Source of the DNA: DATFQI01 sp963831105
GTDB lineage: Bacteria > Actinomycetota > Thermoleophilia > Solirubrobacterales > Solirubrobacteraceae
DNA: 64,000 bases
Direction of reading: 5' to 3'
NCBI GenBank assembly: GCA_963831105.1
Contig: CAWHOS010000009.1
Location: forward strand, 62,001-126,000
The notes under the pieces are model-generated. The model made no database searches and had not been told where the DNA came from. It was given only the letters and a program-made list of their open reading frames with translations. The position numbers were made by a program, and so were the translations under genes. This document shows, piece by piece, positions 39,081 to 48,137 of this stretch (positions within the stretch are counted from its first letter, which is position 1; each line of letters begins with the position of its first letter).

Positions 39081-40241
39081 GTGAGCCACCGCCGCGCCTT
39101 CGTGATCGTGCTCGACGCCTGCGGGGCGGGGGAGTTGCCCGACTCCGCCGATTACGGCGACGCGGGCGCGAACACGCTCGGCCACGTCGCCGAGGTCTCC
39201 GGCGGGCTCGACGTGCCGGTGATGGGCGCGCTGGGGCTGGGCTCCGCGCTGCCGCTCGTCGGCGTTCCGCCGTCCCCCGATCCCGTCGTGCACGGCCGGC
39301 TGCACCCGCAGGGCCCCGGCAAGGACACGATCACCGGCCACTGGGAGCTGATGGGCGCGATCACGCCCGTCGCGCTGCGCACCTACCCGGACGGGTTCCC
39401 GGAGGAGATCCTCGAGCAGCTCATCGACGGCACGGGCCGCGGCGTGCTCTGCAACAAGCCCTACAGCGGCACCGCGGTCATCGACGACTTCGGCGAGCAG
39501 CACCTCAAGACCGGCAACCTGATCGTCTACACGTCAGCCGACTCGGTCCTGCAGATCGCCGCCCACGTGGACGAGATCCCGCCCGCCGAGCTCTACGCCG
39601 CCTGCGAGGCCGCGCGGGAGATCATGCAGGGCGAGCACGCCGTCGGGCGGGTGATCGCGCGGCCGTTCCGCGGCAAGCCCGGGGCGTTCGAGCGCACGGA
39701 GGGCCGCAAGGACTTCGCGCTGCCGCCGCCCGGGCGCTCCTATCTCGAGGAGCTCCAGGCCGAGAAGATCGCCACCCACACCGTGGGCAAGATCGGGCAG
39801 GTGTTCGCCGGCGTCGGGGTCGACCACCAGCACAAGGGCGCGTCGAACGCGGCCGCGATCGACGCCACCACGGCCCTGATGGACGAGCTCGAGGGCGGCT
39901 TCGTGTTCACCAACCTCGTGGAGACCGACCAGGTCTACGGGCACCGCCAGGACGTCGAGGGCTTCCACGGCGCGCTGCGCGTGATCGACGCGGCCGTCGG
40001 CACCTGGGTCGAGAAGCTCGACCCGGCGCGCGACCTGCTCGTGCTCACCGCCGACCACGGCTGCGACCCCACCACGCCCGGGACGGACCACTCGCGCGAG
40101 CACGTCCCGCTGCTGGCCTCCTTCGAGGGCCATCACGGCCGCCGCCACGACGGCCCGTTCGCCGACGTCGGCGCGTCCGTGCTGCGCTGGCTGGCCGGCC
40201 GCGACGCCCCGGAGCTGCCGGGCACGCCCTTCGTGCCGTGA
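39081..40241 (+). CDS. deoB: Phosphopentomutase
   Basis: Interconverts (deoxy)ribose 1- and 5-phosphate in nucleoside salvage; two Mn ions. 386 residues, undisturbed. Metal motifs VIVLDACGAGELPDSADYGD, AGANTLGHVAE, GKDTITGHWELMG, VGVDHQHKGASNA, TADHGCDPTTPGTDHSREHV. The stop overlaps the next gene's GTG start (GTGA). The start is GTG 39081, directly downstream of a good -10. Confidence 0.95.
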   Translation: MSHRRAFVIVLDACGAGELPDSADYGDAGANTLGHVAEVSGGLDVPVMGALGLGSALPLVGVPPSPDPVVHGRLHPQGPGKDTITGHWELMGAITPVALRTYPDGFPEEILEQLIDGTGRGVLCNKPYSGTAVIDDFGEQHLKTGNLIVYTSADSVLQIAAHVDEIPPAELYAACEAAREIMQGEHAVGRVIARPFRGKPGAFERTEGRKDFALPPPGRSYLEELQAEKIATHTVGKIGQVFAGVGVDHQHKGASNAAAIDATTALMDELEGGFVFTNLVETDQVYGHRQDVEGFHGALRVIDAAVGTWVEKLDPARDLLVLTADHGCDPTTPGTDHSREHVPLLASFEGHHGRRHDGPFADVGASVLRWLAGRDAPELPGTPFVP

Positions 40242-41506
40242 AGCGCCTCGCCGCCCTGGCCGTGCTGCTCGGCGGCCTGGCCGGATGCGGCTTCGGATCC
40301 GGGGGAGACGACGGACCGGACGGCACCGGCGCCCGCGGCACGAGCGCGCCGAAGCCGCCGAGCGCCGAGGCGCAGCTCGCGGCGCTGGTCGAGCGCCGCG
40401 CCAAGGCGCTGCAGGCCGGGCGCGGCCGCGCGCTCGCGGCCACCGCGACCGGAGCCCAGCGGCGCCGCGACCGGATCGAGGCGCGCAACGCCGCCGGCCT
40501 GCCGCTGCGGCGCGTCGCGATCGAGCCGCGCTCGATCGACGTCGAGGGCGACCGCGCCGTGCTGCGGGTGCGCTCGCGCTACGCGATCGCGGGCATCCGC
40601 GGGCGCTTCGACACCGAGCGGATCCTGCGGGCCAGGCGCACGGCCGACGGCTGGCGGATCGCGTCGAGCACGAGCCGCCGCGCGCGGCATCCGTGGGAGA
40701 TCGCCCGCTACGGCGCGCGCCGCACCCGCCATTTCACGATCCTCGCGCCGGTCACGCTCGGCACGGACGGGCTCGACGCCGCGCTCGAGGACGGCTACGC
40801 CCGCATGCGCGACGTGCTCGTCAAGGGCGTGCTGCGCCGCCGTTACCTCGTCGTGGTCGCCGACGGCGCCGCCGCGGCGCGGCGGATGACCACCGGGATC
40901 CGCGGCGTCGCGACGCTGGCCGCGATCTCCGACTCCGCCGTGCGCGAGCAGGGGCCGGCGGACCGCGTCGTGCAGGTGTCCTCCCAGCGCCTGCTCGTCG
41001 TCTGGCCGCCGTTCGCCTCGCTCGACGCCGACGGGCGCGCGCGGGTCGTCACGCACGAGCTCACGCACGCCGCGCTCGCCGGCCACACCTCTGGGCGCAC
41101 GCCCGGCTGGCTGCTCGAGGGCATCGCGCTCTACGTCTCGGGCGACCGCCGCGTCGGCGAGGCGGCCCGCGCCGTCGCCGGGGACGCCGGCCGCGTCTCG
41201 CGCCGCGCGCTGACGCTCACCGGCCTGTCGGCGCCCGGCGCGATCGGCCGCCTGGGCGGCGACGGCCAGTCCGCCGCCTACTCCTACAGCTCCGCCGCGG
41301 CCTTCTATATCGCCGAGCGCTTCGGCCGCAAGCGCTTCCTGCGCCTCTATGACGCCTTCAACGACCCGGCGCTCACCGAGCCCGAGGGCGCGGAGCTGAC
41401 CGCCGCCGCGGTCCGGAAGGCGCTCGGGGTGGGGCTGCTCGAGCTCGAGCGCGACCTCCGGCGCTGGATCGTGACGCGCGCCGTGGTCGACCCGTTCGCG
41501 CCGTGA
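40238..41506 (+). CDS. Predicted lipoprotein metallopeptidase (gluzincin-like)
   Basis: 422 residues. Lipobox LAGCG after LAALAVLLGG, then a Gly/Asp/Pro-rich linker. Two domains follow: an NTF2-like part (RKALQAGRGRAL.. to IEPRSIDVEGDRAVLRVRS) and a catalytic part with VVTHELTHAALAGHTSGRTP and, 12 residues past the second His, WLLEGIALYVSG, the HExxH plus downstream Glu pattern of peptidase MA-like proteins. Translationally coupled to deoB. Substrate unknown; membrane-anchored on the outer face. Clean frame. Confidence 0.7.
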   Translation: MKRLAALAVLLGGLAGCGFGSGGDDGPDGTGARGTSAPKPPSAEAQLAALVERRAKALQAGRGRALAATATGAQRRRDRIEARNAAGLPLRRVAIEPRSIDVEGDRAVLRVRSRYAIAGIRGRFDTERILRARRTADGWRIASSTSRRARHPWEIARYGARRTRHFTILAPVTLGTDGLDAALEDGYARMRDVLVKGVLRRRYLVVVADGAAAARRMTTGIRGVATLAAISDSAVREQGPADRVVQVSSQRLLVVWPPFASLDADGRARVVTHELTHAALAGHTSGRTPGWLLEGIALYVSGDRRVGEAARAVAGDAGRVSRRALTLTGLSAPGAIGRLGGDGQSAAYSYSSAAAFYIAERFGRKRFLRLYDAFNDPALTEPEGAELTAAAVRKALGVGLLELERDLRRWIVTRAVVDPFAP

Positions 41507-41539
41507 CGGTTCCCAGTTGCGCCGCGGGCCGCTGAGGCG

Positions 41540-41545
41540 TACAAA
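41540..41545 (+). promoter_or_regulatory. Candidate -10 element for the secreted repeat protein
   Basis: TACAAA ending eight bases before ATG 41554 (and five before GTG 41551). Confidence 0.35.
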
Positions 41546-41553
41546 CCAGTGTG

Positions 41554-43215
41554 ATGCGGAGACTGGTCGTGCTGGGGGCGGTGATCGGGCTGGTGTCGGC
41601 CGCGCCCGCCGCCGCAAAGCCCGCGGCGCAGACGTGGCAGTCGGAGGACCTGGACGCCGGCGTCGTGGGGGCGGTCACCTCCGCGGGGCCGGGTCGCACG
41701 GTGGTCGTGACCACCGGCCCGGCGCCGGAGTACAAGGCCGTCGCCCGGGTCAGGGGCGGAGACGGCCGGCTCGGCGAGGCGCAGGAGCTCGCGCCCAACG
41801 CCTGGAGTGCGGCGCTCGACGGCTCGGCGGAAGGCGGCGCGGTCGCCGCGTTCGACGGTCCTGTAATCGCCGAGCTGCTGCCAGGTGCGGACGGCTTCAC
41901 GTTCGTCCCCGGACTGCCCGATCGCCTCCACTCCCCGAAGGTCGCCGTCGGCGACGACGGCAGCGCTGTCGTCGCGTTCGTCGAGAGCAGCGCGGACGAC
42001 TCGCGCGTCGTCGCGATCTCGCGCGATGCTCCCGGCGGCTTCGGGCCGCCCGTGGCGGTGACGGGATGGCAGAGCGGCGTGGAGGTGGCCGACGTCGCCC
42101 TCGGCGCCGACGGCAGTGCGCTCGTCGCGTACTTCGCCGACGACGCGCGGCGTGTCGCGACACGCTCGGCCGACGGGAGCTGGAGCTCCTCCGAGCCGCT
42201 CGGCGGCCCGCTCGCCGGGCCATGGTACGACGTCCTCGCCGCCGGCGTGGACGGCCGCGGCGCCGTCGTGGCCGCCTGGACCGAGGGCGTCTCGGAGGAC
42301 ACGAACGCCTTCTCGCCGGTCAGCATCGCGTTCCGGGCGCCCGGCGTCACCGCGTTCGGCGCGCCGCGTGCGCTCGACATGCTCGCGGACCCGACCAAGT
42401 TCGGGCTCGGCGTGAGCCGGGCCGGCGAGGTGCTCGTCTACGGCGGCCACGTCCAGTGGGGCTACGGCGTCTACGCCGCGTTCGGGAGCACCTACGGCGA
42501 GCGCATCGGCCCGGTCGGGATGCTCGACCGCTGGGGCACCTACCCGGCGCTCGCGATGAACGACCGCGGCGACGCGATGATCGCGTGGGACGGCCCCGAG
42601 ACGGGCCGCATCCAGACGCGGGTGCGGCGCGCCGGCGAGAGCTTCGGCCCGCTGTCGGAGCCGCAGGCGCCGGGCGGCGACTCCGCGTGGCCGTTGTCCG
42701 CCGACCTCGACCCGCTCGGCAACGCCCAGCTGCTGTGGCGCTTCAACGAGGGCGGCGGCCGGCTCGCGGTGGACGGCCCGTTGCGCACCGAGGCCGCCGA
42801 GCCCGCCGCGGCGACCGGCGAGCTGCCCGATCTGCTCTACATGGACATCTACGAGGAAGCCGGGATCTGGATGCCCGGCCGGCCGTACGGGGACTACTAC
42901 CCGCCGTACATCGGGCCGGCGCCGGCCGCCGACAAGGGCGCCCCGGCCGTCACGCTCGCGGCGCTGAAGGTCAAGCCCGGCGCGCGCCGGCTCGCCATGA
43001 AGGTGCGCTGCTCGGAGCGCTGCGCCGTCCGCGCCCGCGCTTATCGCGGCAAGCGCGCGGGCAACGTCGCCCGCGCCTCGCTGGCGGCACGGGTGCAGCG
43101 GCGCGTGCGCGTGGCGCTCCCGCGCGGGAGCGGGAAGCTGCGCGTCCGCGTGTCGGTCCGCGACGCGGCGGGCAACTCGCGCACCGTGTCGCGGCGCGTG
43201 CGCACCGCCCGCTGA
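41554..43215 (+). CDS. Secreted protein with repeated propeller-like blades, function unknown
   Basis: 553 residues with signal peptide (LVVLGAVIGLVSAAPAAA). The body repeats a motif of the form small-x-D-G-x-A-x-V-A: VAVGDDGSAVVAFVES, ALGADGSALVAYFAD, AGVDGRGAVVAAWTEG, AMNDRGDAMIAWDG, spaced about 50-60 residues, suggesting a beta-propeller. A Gly/Pro/Tyr-rich link (YGDYYPPYIGP) precedes a basic C-terminal domain with a Cys pair (RCSERCAVRARAY) and RVRVSVRDAAGNSRTV, a tail seen in other secreted proteins of this lineage. Clean frame. No enzyme motif. Confidence 0.72.
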   Translation: MRRLVVLGAVIGLVSAAPAAAKPAAQTWQSEDLDAGVVGAVTSAGPGRTVVVTTGPAPEYKAVARVRGGDGRLGEAQELAPNAWSAALDGSAEGGAVAAFDGPVIAELLPGADGFTFVPGLPDRLHSPKVAVGDDGSAVVAFVESSADDSRVVAISRDAPGGFGPPVAVTGWQSGVEVADVALGADGSALVAYFADDARRVATRSADGSWSSSEPLGGPLAGPWYDVLAAGVDGRGAVVAAWTEGVSEDTNAFSPVSIAFRAPGVTAFGAPRALDMLADPTKFGLGVSRAGEVLVYGGHVQWGYGVYAAFGSTYGERIGPVGMLDRWGTYPALAMNDRGDAMIAWDGPETGRIQTRVRRAGESFGPLSEPQAPGGDSAWPLSADLDPLGNAQLLWRFNEGGGRLAVDGPLRTEAAEPAAATGELPDLLYMDIYEEAGIWMPGRPYGDYYPPYIGPAPAADKGAPAVTLAALKVKPGARRLAMKVRCSERCAVRARAYRGKRAGNVARASLAARVQRRVRVALPRGSGKLRVRVSVRDAAGNSRTVSRRVRTAR

Positions 43216-43237
43216 CTCGCCTACCCTCAGCGGGCCG

Positions 43238-44071
43238 ATGCCCGAGCTGCCCGAGGTCGAGACGATCCGCCGCAACCTGGCGCCCCACGTCGAGGGGCGC
43301 GCGCTCGAGCGCCTCGAGATCCTCGACGAGCGCTGGAGCCGCCCGCTCGCGCCGCGCGAGCTCTCCGATGCGGTCGAGGGCCGCCGCGTCGAGCGGCTCG
43401 GCCGCCGCGGCAAGTACCTGATCTGGGAGCTCGAGGGCGAGGCGTACCTGCTCGTGCACCTGCGGATGACCGGCAACCTGCTGATCGACCCGGACGAGCC
43501 CGCCCACAACCGCGTCTGGTTCGAGCTGGGCGACCACCGGCTCGCCTTCACCGACCCGCGCCGCTTCGGCACGGGCGAGCTGGCGCTCGGGGAGGACGCG
43601 CTCGACGACTTCCTGGCGCAGCGGCTCGGGGTCGAGCCGCTCGGCGAGGACTTCACGGCGGAGCACCTGCACGCGCTGGCGCGCAGCTCGCGGGCGCCGA
43701 TCAAGGCGTTCCTGCTCGACCAGAAGCGCGTCGCGGGCGTCGGCAACATCTACGCCGACGAGGCGCTGTTCCGCGCGCGGATCCACCCGCTGCGGCCGGC
43801 GAACCGGCTCACGCGCGCGCAGACCGCCGCGCTGCGCGACGCCGTGGTCGCGTCGCTGGAGGCCGGGATCGCGGCCAAGGGCGCCACGATCGACGACTTC
43901 CGCGACCCCTATGGCGTCAGCGGCACGTTCCAGAACGAGTTCCTGATCCACCTGCGCGAGGGGGAGGGGTGCCTGAACTGCGGGCGGCCCGTGCGCAAGC
44001 TGCGCGCCGCCGGCCGCGGGACCTACGTCTGCGAGCGCTGCCAGCCGCGGCCTAGGCGGCGGCTTCGCTGA
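43238..44071 (+). CDS. mutM: Formamidopyrimidine-DNA glycosylase
   Basis: Removes oxidised purines and nicks the site. The N-terminus PELPEVETIRRNL carries the catalytic Pro and Glu; RRGKYLIWEL the conserved Lys; IKAFLLDQKRVAGVGNIYADE the H2TH region; and the C-terminal zinc finger CLNCGRPVRKLR with YVCERCQPRP the DNA-binding loop. 277 residues, clean frame. TACCCT ten bases before the ATG is a possible -10. Its 3' end overlaps the convergent glutaredoxin gene by 20 bases. Confidence 0.96.
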   Translation: MPELPEVETIRRNLAPHVEGRALERLEILDERWSRPLAPRELSDAVEGRRVERLGRRGKYLIWELEGEAYLLVHLRMTGNLLIDPDEPAHNRVWFELGDHRLAFTDPRRFGTGELALGEDALDDFLAQRLGVEPLGEDFTAEHLHALARSSRAPIKAFLLDQKRVAGVGNIYADEALFRARIHPLRPANRLTRAQTAALRDAVVASLEAGIAAKGATIDDFRDPYGVSGTFQNEFLIHLREGEGCLNCGRPVRKLRAAGRGTYVCERCQPRPRRRLR

Positions 44072-44312
44072 AGTCCGCGAGGCGCCCGTCGCGGTCGGCC
44101 GCGACCAGCTCCTGGTAGCCGCCGATCGACTCGCCGTCGATGACGACCTGGGGGAACGTCATCATCCCGGTCATGCGCACGAGCTCCGCACGACCTTCGG
44201 GGTCCTTGGCGAGGTTGATCTCCTCGTACGGGACGTTGCGCTTGGCGAGCAGGGCTTTCGCGACGCGGCAGTAGCCGCAGGGTTCAGTGGTGTAGACCGT
44301 GATCCGACTCAT
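44052..44312 (-). CDS. Glutaredoxin
   Basis: 86 residues. Redox site TTEPCGYCRVAKALLAKRNV (CxxC as CGYC), then ITVYTTEPC at the start, TFPQVVIDGESIGGYQELV with the cis-Pro and GG turn. Could serve glutathione or mycothiol-type electron donors (mycoredoxins are of this size); a thioredoxin-like reductant is expected in the cytoplasm. ATG 44312 is 24 bases from the divergent recO start. Confidence 0.87.
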   Translation of the reverse strand: MSRITVYTTEPCGYCRVAKALLAKRNVPYEEINLAKDPEGRAELVRMTGMMTFPQVVIDGESIGGYQELVAADRDGRLADFSEAAA

Positions 44313-44331
44313 TACTTCACTAAGTGTAGTA
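44313..44331. promoter_or_regulatory. 19-bp palindrome filling the grx-recO divergent gap
   Basis: TACTTCACT-A-AGTGTAGTA, nine-base arms with one mismatch, occupying 19 of 24 bases between the two start codons. Its A+T content stands out. A shared operator/promoter core for both genes is likely. Confidence 0.5.
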
Positions 44332-44336
44332 GGCAG

Positions 44337-45059
44337 ATGCCCGGCTCCCTGAAGACGGAGGCGATCGTGCTGCGCGGCATCCGCTACGGGGAGGCCGACC
44401 GGGTTCTGCACCTCTATACCCCGGAGCGCGGGCGGGTGAGCGCGATCGCGAAGGGCGTGCGGCGGGCGAAGTCGCGCTTCGGCGGCCGCCTCGAGCCGTT
44501 CTTCCGGCTCAACCTCGTGCTCTACCAGGGCAAGTCGGACCTGATGACGGTCACGAGCGCGGAGACGATCGCCGGCCACCCGCGGCTGCGCGAGCACGGT
44601 GCCGCGCTGGACGGGGCCGCCCGCGCCTGCGACGCCGTCGGGCGCCTGTTCGGCGACGGCGAGCCACATGCCGGCGTCTACCACCTGCTCGCCAACCAGC
44701 TCGCGCTGATCGATCGCGACCCCGCGAGCGCCACGCGCGCCAACGCGCTCGCCTTCCGGCTGAAGCTGCTGCTGGCCGCCGGCTTCGCGCCGCACCTGGC
44801 CAGCTGCGCCTCCTGCGGGGAGCCCGAGCACCTCGTGGGCTTCTCCGGCGCCGCGGGCGGCGTGGTCTGCGGCGCGTGCGAAGCGGGGTCGTTCGCGCTC
44901 TCCCAGGAGGGGCACGACTTCCTGGTGGCCGCGCTCGGCCGCCCGCTCGCCGAGACCCCGGACGCCGGGCCGCCGGCGCTGGCGCAGGCCGACCGGGCGA
45001 TCTCCGAGACCCTGGAGCACCACGCCCACGTGCGGCTTCGCGGCGTCGGCTCCCGGTAG
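44337..45059 (+). CDS. recO: DNA repair protein RecO
   Basis: Loads RecA through RecFOR. 240 residues. The N-terminal OB fold reads LKTEAIVLRGIRYGEADRVL, LYTPERGRVSAIAKGVRRAK and FGGRLEPFFRLNLVLYQGKSDL; the helical part has FRLKLLLAAGFAP and a four-Cys zinc site (CASCGEPEH..VCGAC). Clean frame. ATG 44337. Confidence 0.93.
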   Translation: MPGSLKTEAIVLRGIRYGEADRVLHLYTPERGRVSAIAKGVRRAKSRFGGRLEPFFRLNLVLYQGKSDLMTVTSAETIAGHPRLREHGAALDGAARACDAVGRLFGDGEPHAGVYHLLANQLALIDRDPASATRANALAFRLKLLLAAGFAPHLASCASCGEPEHLVGFSGAAGGVVCGACEAGSFALSQEGHDFLVAALGRPLAETPDAGPPALAQADRAISETLEHHAHVRLRGVGSR

Positions 45060-45069
45060 CCTGCGCCCG

Positions 45070-45444
45070 ATGCGCATCGCCCTGCTCGTGGCCGCCGTCG
45101 CGCTGCTCGCGCCCGCATCCGCGCATGCCGCCTTCCGCGACTTCCGCTCGCCCTCGGGCAAGGTCGCCTGCGCCTTCTACAGCGACGCCGAGACGCCGCC
45201 GCTCGTGCGCTGCGACTGGCAGGGCGCCGACGACGAGGCCATGCAGCTCGGCGAGACCGGGCGCGCCCGCGTGCGCCACGTCACCGACAGCGTGATGAAC
45301 CCGGAGGCGCGGGTCCTGCGCTACGGCCGCAGCACGACGTTCCGGCGGCTCAAGTGCATCTCGCGCCGCCGGGGTATGACCTGCCGCAGCCTGGCCTCGG
45401 GCCACGGCTTCCGGGTGTCGGTCGAGAAGCAGGAGAGGTTCTGA
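45070..45444 (+). CDS. Small secreted DUF6636-like protein
   Basis: 124 residues with signal peptide (ALLVAAVALLAPASAHA). The body FRSPSGKVACAFYSDAETPP, CDWQGADDEAM, LRYGRSTTFRRLKCISRRRG and MTCRSLASGHGFRVSVEKQ follows the DUF6636 pattern SPSGN..C..., YG....G...C.S...GxxC.N..xGHGF with four Cys. Unknown function. TAGCCT ends seven bases before the ATG. The ppdK GTG follows the stop with no gap. Confidence 0.75.
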   Translation: MRIALLVAAVALLAPASAHAAFRDFRSPSGKVACAFYSDAETPPLVRCDWQGADDEAMQLGETGRARVRHVTDSVMNPEARVLRYGRSTTFRRLKCISRRRGMTCRSLASGHGFRVSVEKQERF

Positions 45445-48072
45445 GTGGCTGATTCGCAGTGGGTCTACGACTTCGCCGAGGGCTCGAAGGACATGCGCGA
45501 GCTGCTCGGCGGCAAGGGCGCCAACGTGGCGGAGATGACGCGGGTGCTCGGCGAGGACCGCGTGCCGGCGGGCTTCACGATCACCACCGAGGCGTGCGTG
45601 GCCTACATGGAGAACGACCAGACCGAGCCAGACGGGATGGCCGAGCAGGTCGCGGACGCGCTCGAGCGCCTGCAGGAGAGCGCCGGCAAGCAGCTCGGCG
45701 ACGACGAGGACCCGCTGCTGGTCTCCGTGCGCTCCGGCGCCCGCGAGTCGATGCCCGGGATGCTCGACACGGTCCTCAACCTCGGCCTCAACGACACCTC
45801 GGTCGAGGGCCTGGCGCGCGCGACGGAGAACGAGCGCTTCGCCTGGGACTCCTACCGGCGCTTCGTGCAGATGTTCGGCAACGTCTCGCACGGCATCAAG
45901 GGCGAGGAGTTCGAGGACGCGATCAAGAAGGTCAAAGAGGACCGCGGGGTCAAGGACGACGTCGAGCTCGACGTCGACGCCCTGAAGGAGCTGACGGAGA
46001 CCTTCAAGGGCCTCTACGAGTTCCCGCAGGACCCGCAGGAGCAGCTGCGCCAGGCGATCCGCGCGGTGTTCGACTCCTGGACGGGCGAGCGCGCGGTCGA
46101 GTACCGGCGGCTGAACCGCATCCCCGACGACTGGGGCACCGCGGTCAACGTCCAGCAGATGGTCTTCGGCAACAAGGGCGACACGTCGGGCTCCGGCGTG
46201 GCGTTCTCGCGCGACGAGGTCACGGGCGCGCCCGAGCCCAGCGGCGACTTCCTCATCAACGCCCAGGGCGAGGACGTCGTCTCGGGCGTGCGCAACACGC
46301 TCGACATCGCCGAGATGGCCGACAAGCTGCCCGAGGCCCACGACCAGCTGATGGAGATCCTGCGCACGCTCGAGGCGCACTACAAGGACATGCAGGACAC
46401 GGAGTTCACCGTCGAGGAGGGGCAGCTGTTCATGCTCCAGACCCGCAACGCCAAGCGCCCGGCGCAGGCGGCGGTGCGGTTCGCGGTCGACGCCGTCTCG
46501 GAGGAGCTGCTGACGCGCGAGGAGGCGATCACCACGATCGACCCCTCGTCGCTCGATGCGCTCCTGCACCCGACGTTCGACCCCAAGGCGGAGTTCGAGG
46601 TGCTGGCCAGCGGTGTCGCCGCCTCGCCGGGCGCCGCCAAGGGCGAAGTCGTCTTCACCGCGTCCGAGGCGGTCGCGGCGGGCGAGGACGGCCGCGACGT
46701 GATCCTCGTGCGCCCGTTCACGGAGGCCGACGACGTGGCGGGCTTCCACGCCGCCAAGGGGATCCTCACCTCTGAAGGCGGCAAGGCCTCGCACGCGGCG
46801 CTGGTGGCGCGCGGCATGGGCCGGCCCGCGGTGGTGGGCGCCGGCGAGCTGACGATCGACCTCAAGGCCAAGGAGATCCGCGTCGGCGACACGACCATCG
46901 GCGAGGGCGACCGGATCGCGATCGACGGCACCAAGGGCTGCGTGACGCTCGAGGACGTCCCGCTGGTCGAGGCCGAGACGACCGAGTACTTCGACACCGT
47001 CCTGGAGTGGTCCGACGAGATCCGCCGGCTCGGCGTGCGCGCGAACGCCGACACGCCCGAGGACGCCAAGAAGGCGCGCGAGCTGGGCGCCGAGGGGATC
47101 GGGCTGTGCCGGACGGAGCACATGTTCATGGCCGAGGACCGCCAGCCCAAGATGCGGGCGATGATCATGGCCGACGACGAGGACTCCCGGCGCGAGGCGC
47201 TCGCGGAGCTGCTCCCGCATCAGCAGGAGGACTTCGAGGGGCTCTTCGAGGCGATGGCGGGCCTGCCGGTGACGATCCGGCTGCTCGACCCGCCGCTGCA
47301 CGAGTTCCTCAAGAACCTGCCCGACCTGCGCGCGCAGGTCGAGCGGGCGCGGATCGAGTGCACGGACGATCTCGAGCAGCTCGAGAAGACGCTCGCCCGC
47401 GTGGAGGAGATCCACGAGGAGAACCCGATGCTGGGCACGCGCGGCTGCCGGCTGGGGATCCTGATGCCCGAGATCTACGAGATGCAGGTCGAGGCGATCA
47501 TGCGGGCGGCGACGGCGGTGAAGGAGCGCTCCGGCGACACGCCCCACGTGGAGGTCATGATCCCGCTCGTCGACTACGAGCAGGAGCTCGAGATCCTGCG
47601 CGAGCTCGTGGTGCGGATCGGCGACGAGCAGGGTGTGAGCGAGGGCGAGGACTACACGGTCGGCACGATGATCGAGCTGCCGCGGGCGTGCTTCGTGGCC
47701 GACCGGATCGCCAAGCACGCGGACTTCTTCTCCTTCGGCACCAACGACCTCACGCAGACCGCGCTGGGCTTCTCGCGCGACGACGTCGAGTCGAAGTTCG
47801 TCCCCGCCTACATGAAGCGCAAGATCATCGACCGCTCGCCGTTCGAGACGATCGACAAGCCCGGCGTGGGCTGGCTCGTGCGCCTGGCCGCGTGGGTCGG
47901 CCGCGAGGCGCACCCCGAGCTCAAGCTCGGGATCTGCGGCGAGCACGGCGGCGACCCGGAGTCGATCGCCTTCTTCCACATGGCCGGGCTGGACTACGTG
48001 TCGTGCTCGACCTTCCGCGTGCCGATCGCCCGCGTCGCGGCCGCGCAGGCGCAGATCGCGCACGCCGAGTAG
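45445..48072 (+). CDS. ppdK: Pyruvate, phosphate dikinase
   Basis: Interconverts pyruvate, ATP and phosphate with PEP, AMP and diphosphate. 875 residues, full length, entirely undisturbed. N-terminal nucleotide-binding domain LLGGKGANVAEMTR and SVRSGARESMPGMLDTVLNL; swivelling domain with the phosphorylated His in GILTSEGGKASHAALVARGM; C-terminal PEP domain with GLCRTEHMFM, MIELPRACFVADRIAK and GICGEHGGDPESIAFFHMAG, DYVSCSTFRVPIAR (catalytic Cys). No regulatory-protein gene is seen nearby. Confidence 0.97.
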   Translation: MADSQWVYDFAEGSKDMRELLGGKGANVAEMTRVLGEDRVPAGFTITTEACVAYMENDQTEPDGMAEQVADALERLQESAGKQLGDDEDPLLVSVRSGARESMPGMLDTVLNLGLNDTSVEGLARATENERFAWDSYRRFVQMFGNVSHGIKGEEFEDAIKKVKEDRGVKDDVELDVDALKELTETFKGLYEFPQDPQEQLRQAIRAVFDSWTGERAVEYRRLNRIPDDWGTAVNVQQMVFGNKGDTSGSGVAFSRDEVTGAPEPSGDFLINAQGEDVVSGVRNTLDIAEMADKLPEAHDQLMEILRTLEAHYKDMQDTEFTVEEGQLFMLQTRNAKRPAQAAVRFAVDAVSEELLTREEAITTIDPSSLDALLHPTFDPKAEFEVLASGVAASPGAAKGEVVFTASEAVAAGEDGRDVILVRPFTEADDVAGFHAAKGILTSEGGKASHAALVARGMGRPAVVGAGELTIDLKAKEIRVGDTTIGEGDRIAIDGTKGCVTLEDVPLVEAETTEYFDTVLEWSDEIRRLGVRANADTPEDAKKARELGAEGIGLCRTEHMFMAEDRQPKMRAMIMADDEDSRREALAELLPHQQEDFEGLFEAMAGLPVTIRLLDPPLHEFLKNLPDLRAQVERARIECTDDLEQLEKTLARVEEIHEENPMLGTRGCRLGILMPEIYEMQVEAIMRAATAVKERSGDTPHVEVMIPLVDYEQELEILRELVVRIGDEQGVSEGEDYTVGTMIELPRACFVADRIAKHADFFSFGTNDLTQTALGFSRDDVESKFVPAYMKRKIIDRSPFETIDKPGVGWLVRLAAWVGREAHPELKLGICGEHGGDPESIAFFHMAGLDYVSCSTFRVPIARVAAAQAQIAHAE

Positions 48073-48096
48073 CGCCGCGCTCCGACTTTGCGGCAA

Positions 48097-48118
48097 GTTC
48101 CCGCACGGCGCGGGGAAC
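48097..48118 (+). terminator. Candidate hairpin after ppdK
   Basis: GTTCCC...GGGAAC six-base stem extended by two more pairs past one bulged G, loop ACGGC. It lies 25 bases after the ppdK stop and 20 before dgt. No T tract. Confidence 0.35.
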
Positions 48119-48137
48119 CTCCGCGGCGGGCGTCAGA

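Noticed and set aside
44551..48096. An 1181-codon open frame on the minus strand across recO and ppdK, and similar long frames opposite dxs, pyrG, dnaG and the 41.6-43.2 kb gene
   Set aside because: They mirror the codon positions of well-recognised plus-strand genes, have Arg/Ala/His/Val-rich compositions without motifs, and are expected in very G+C-rich coding DNA.
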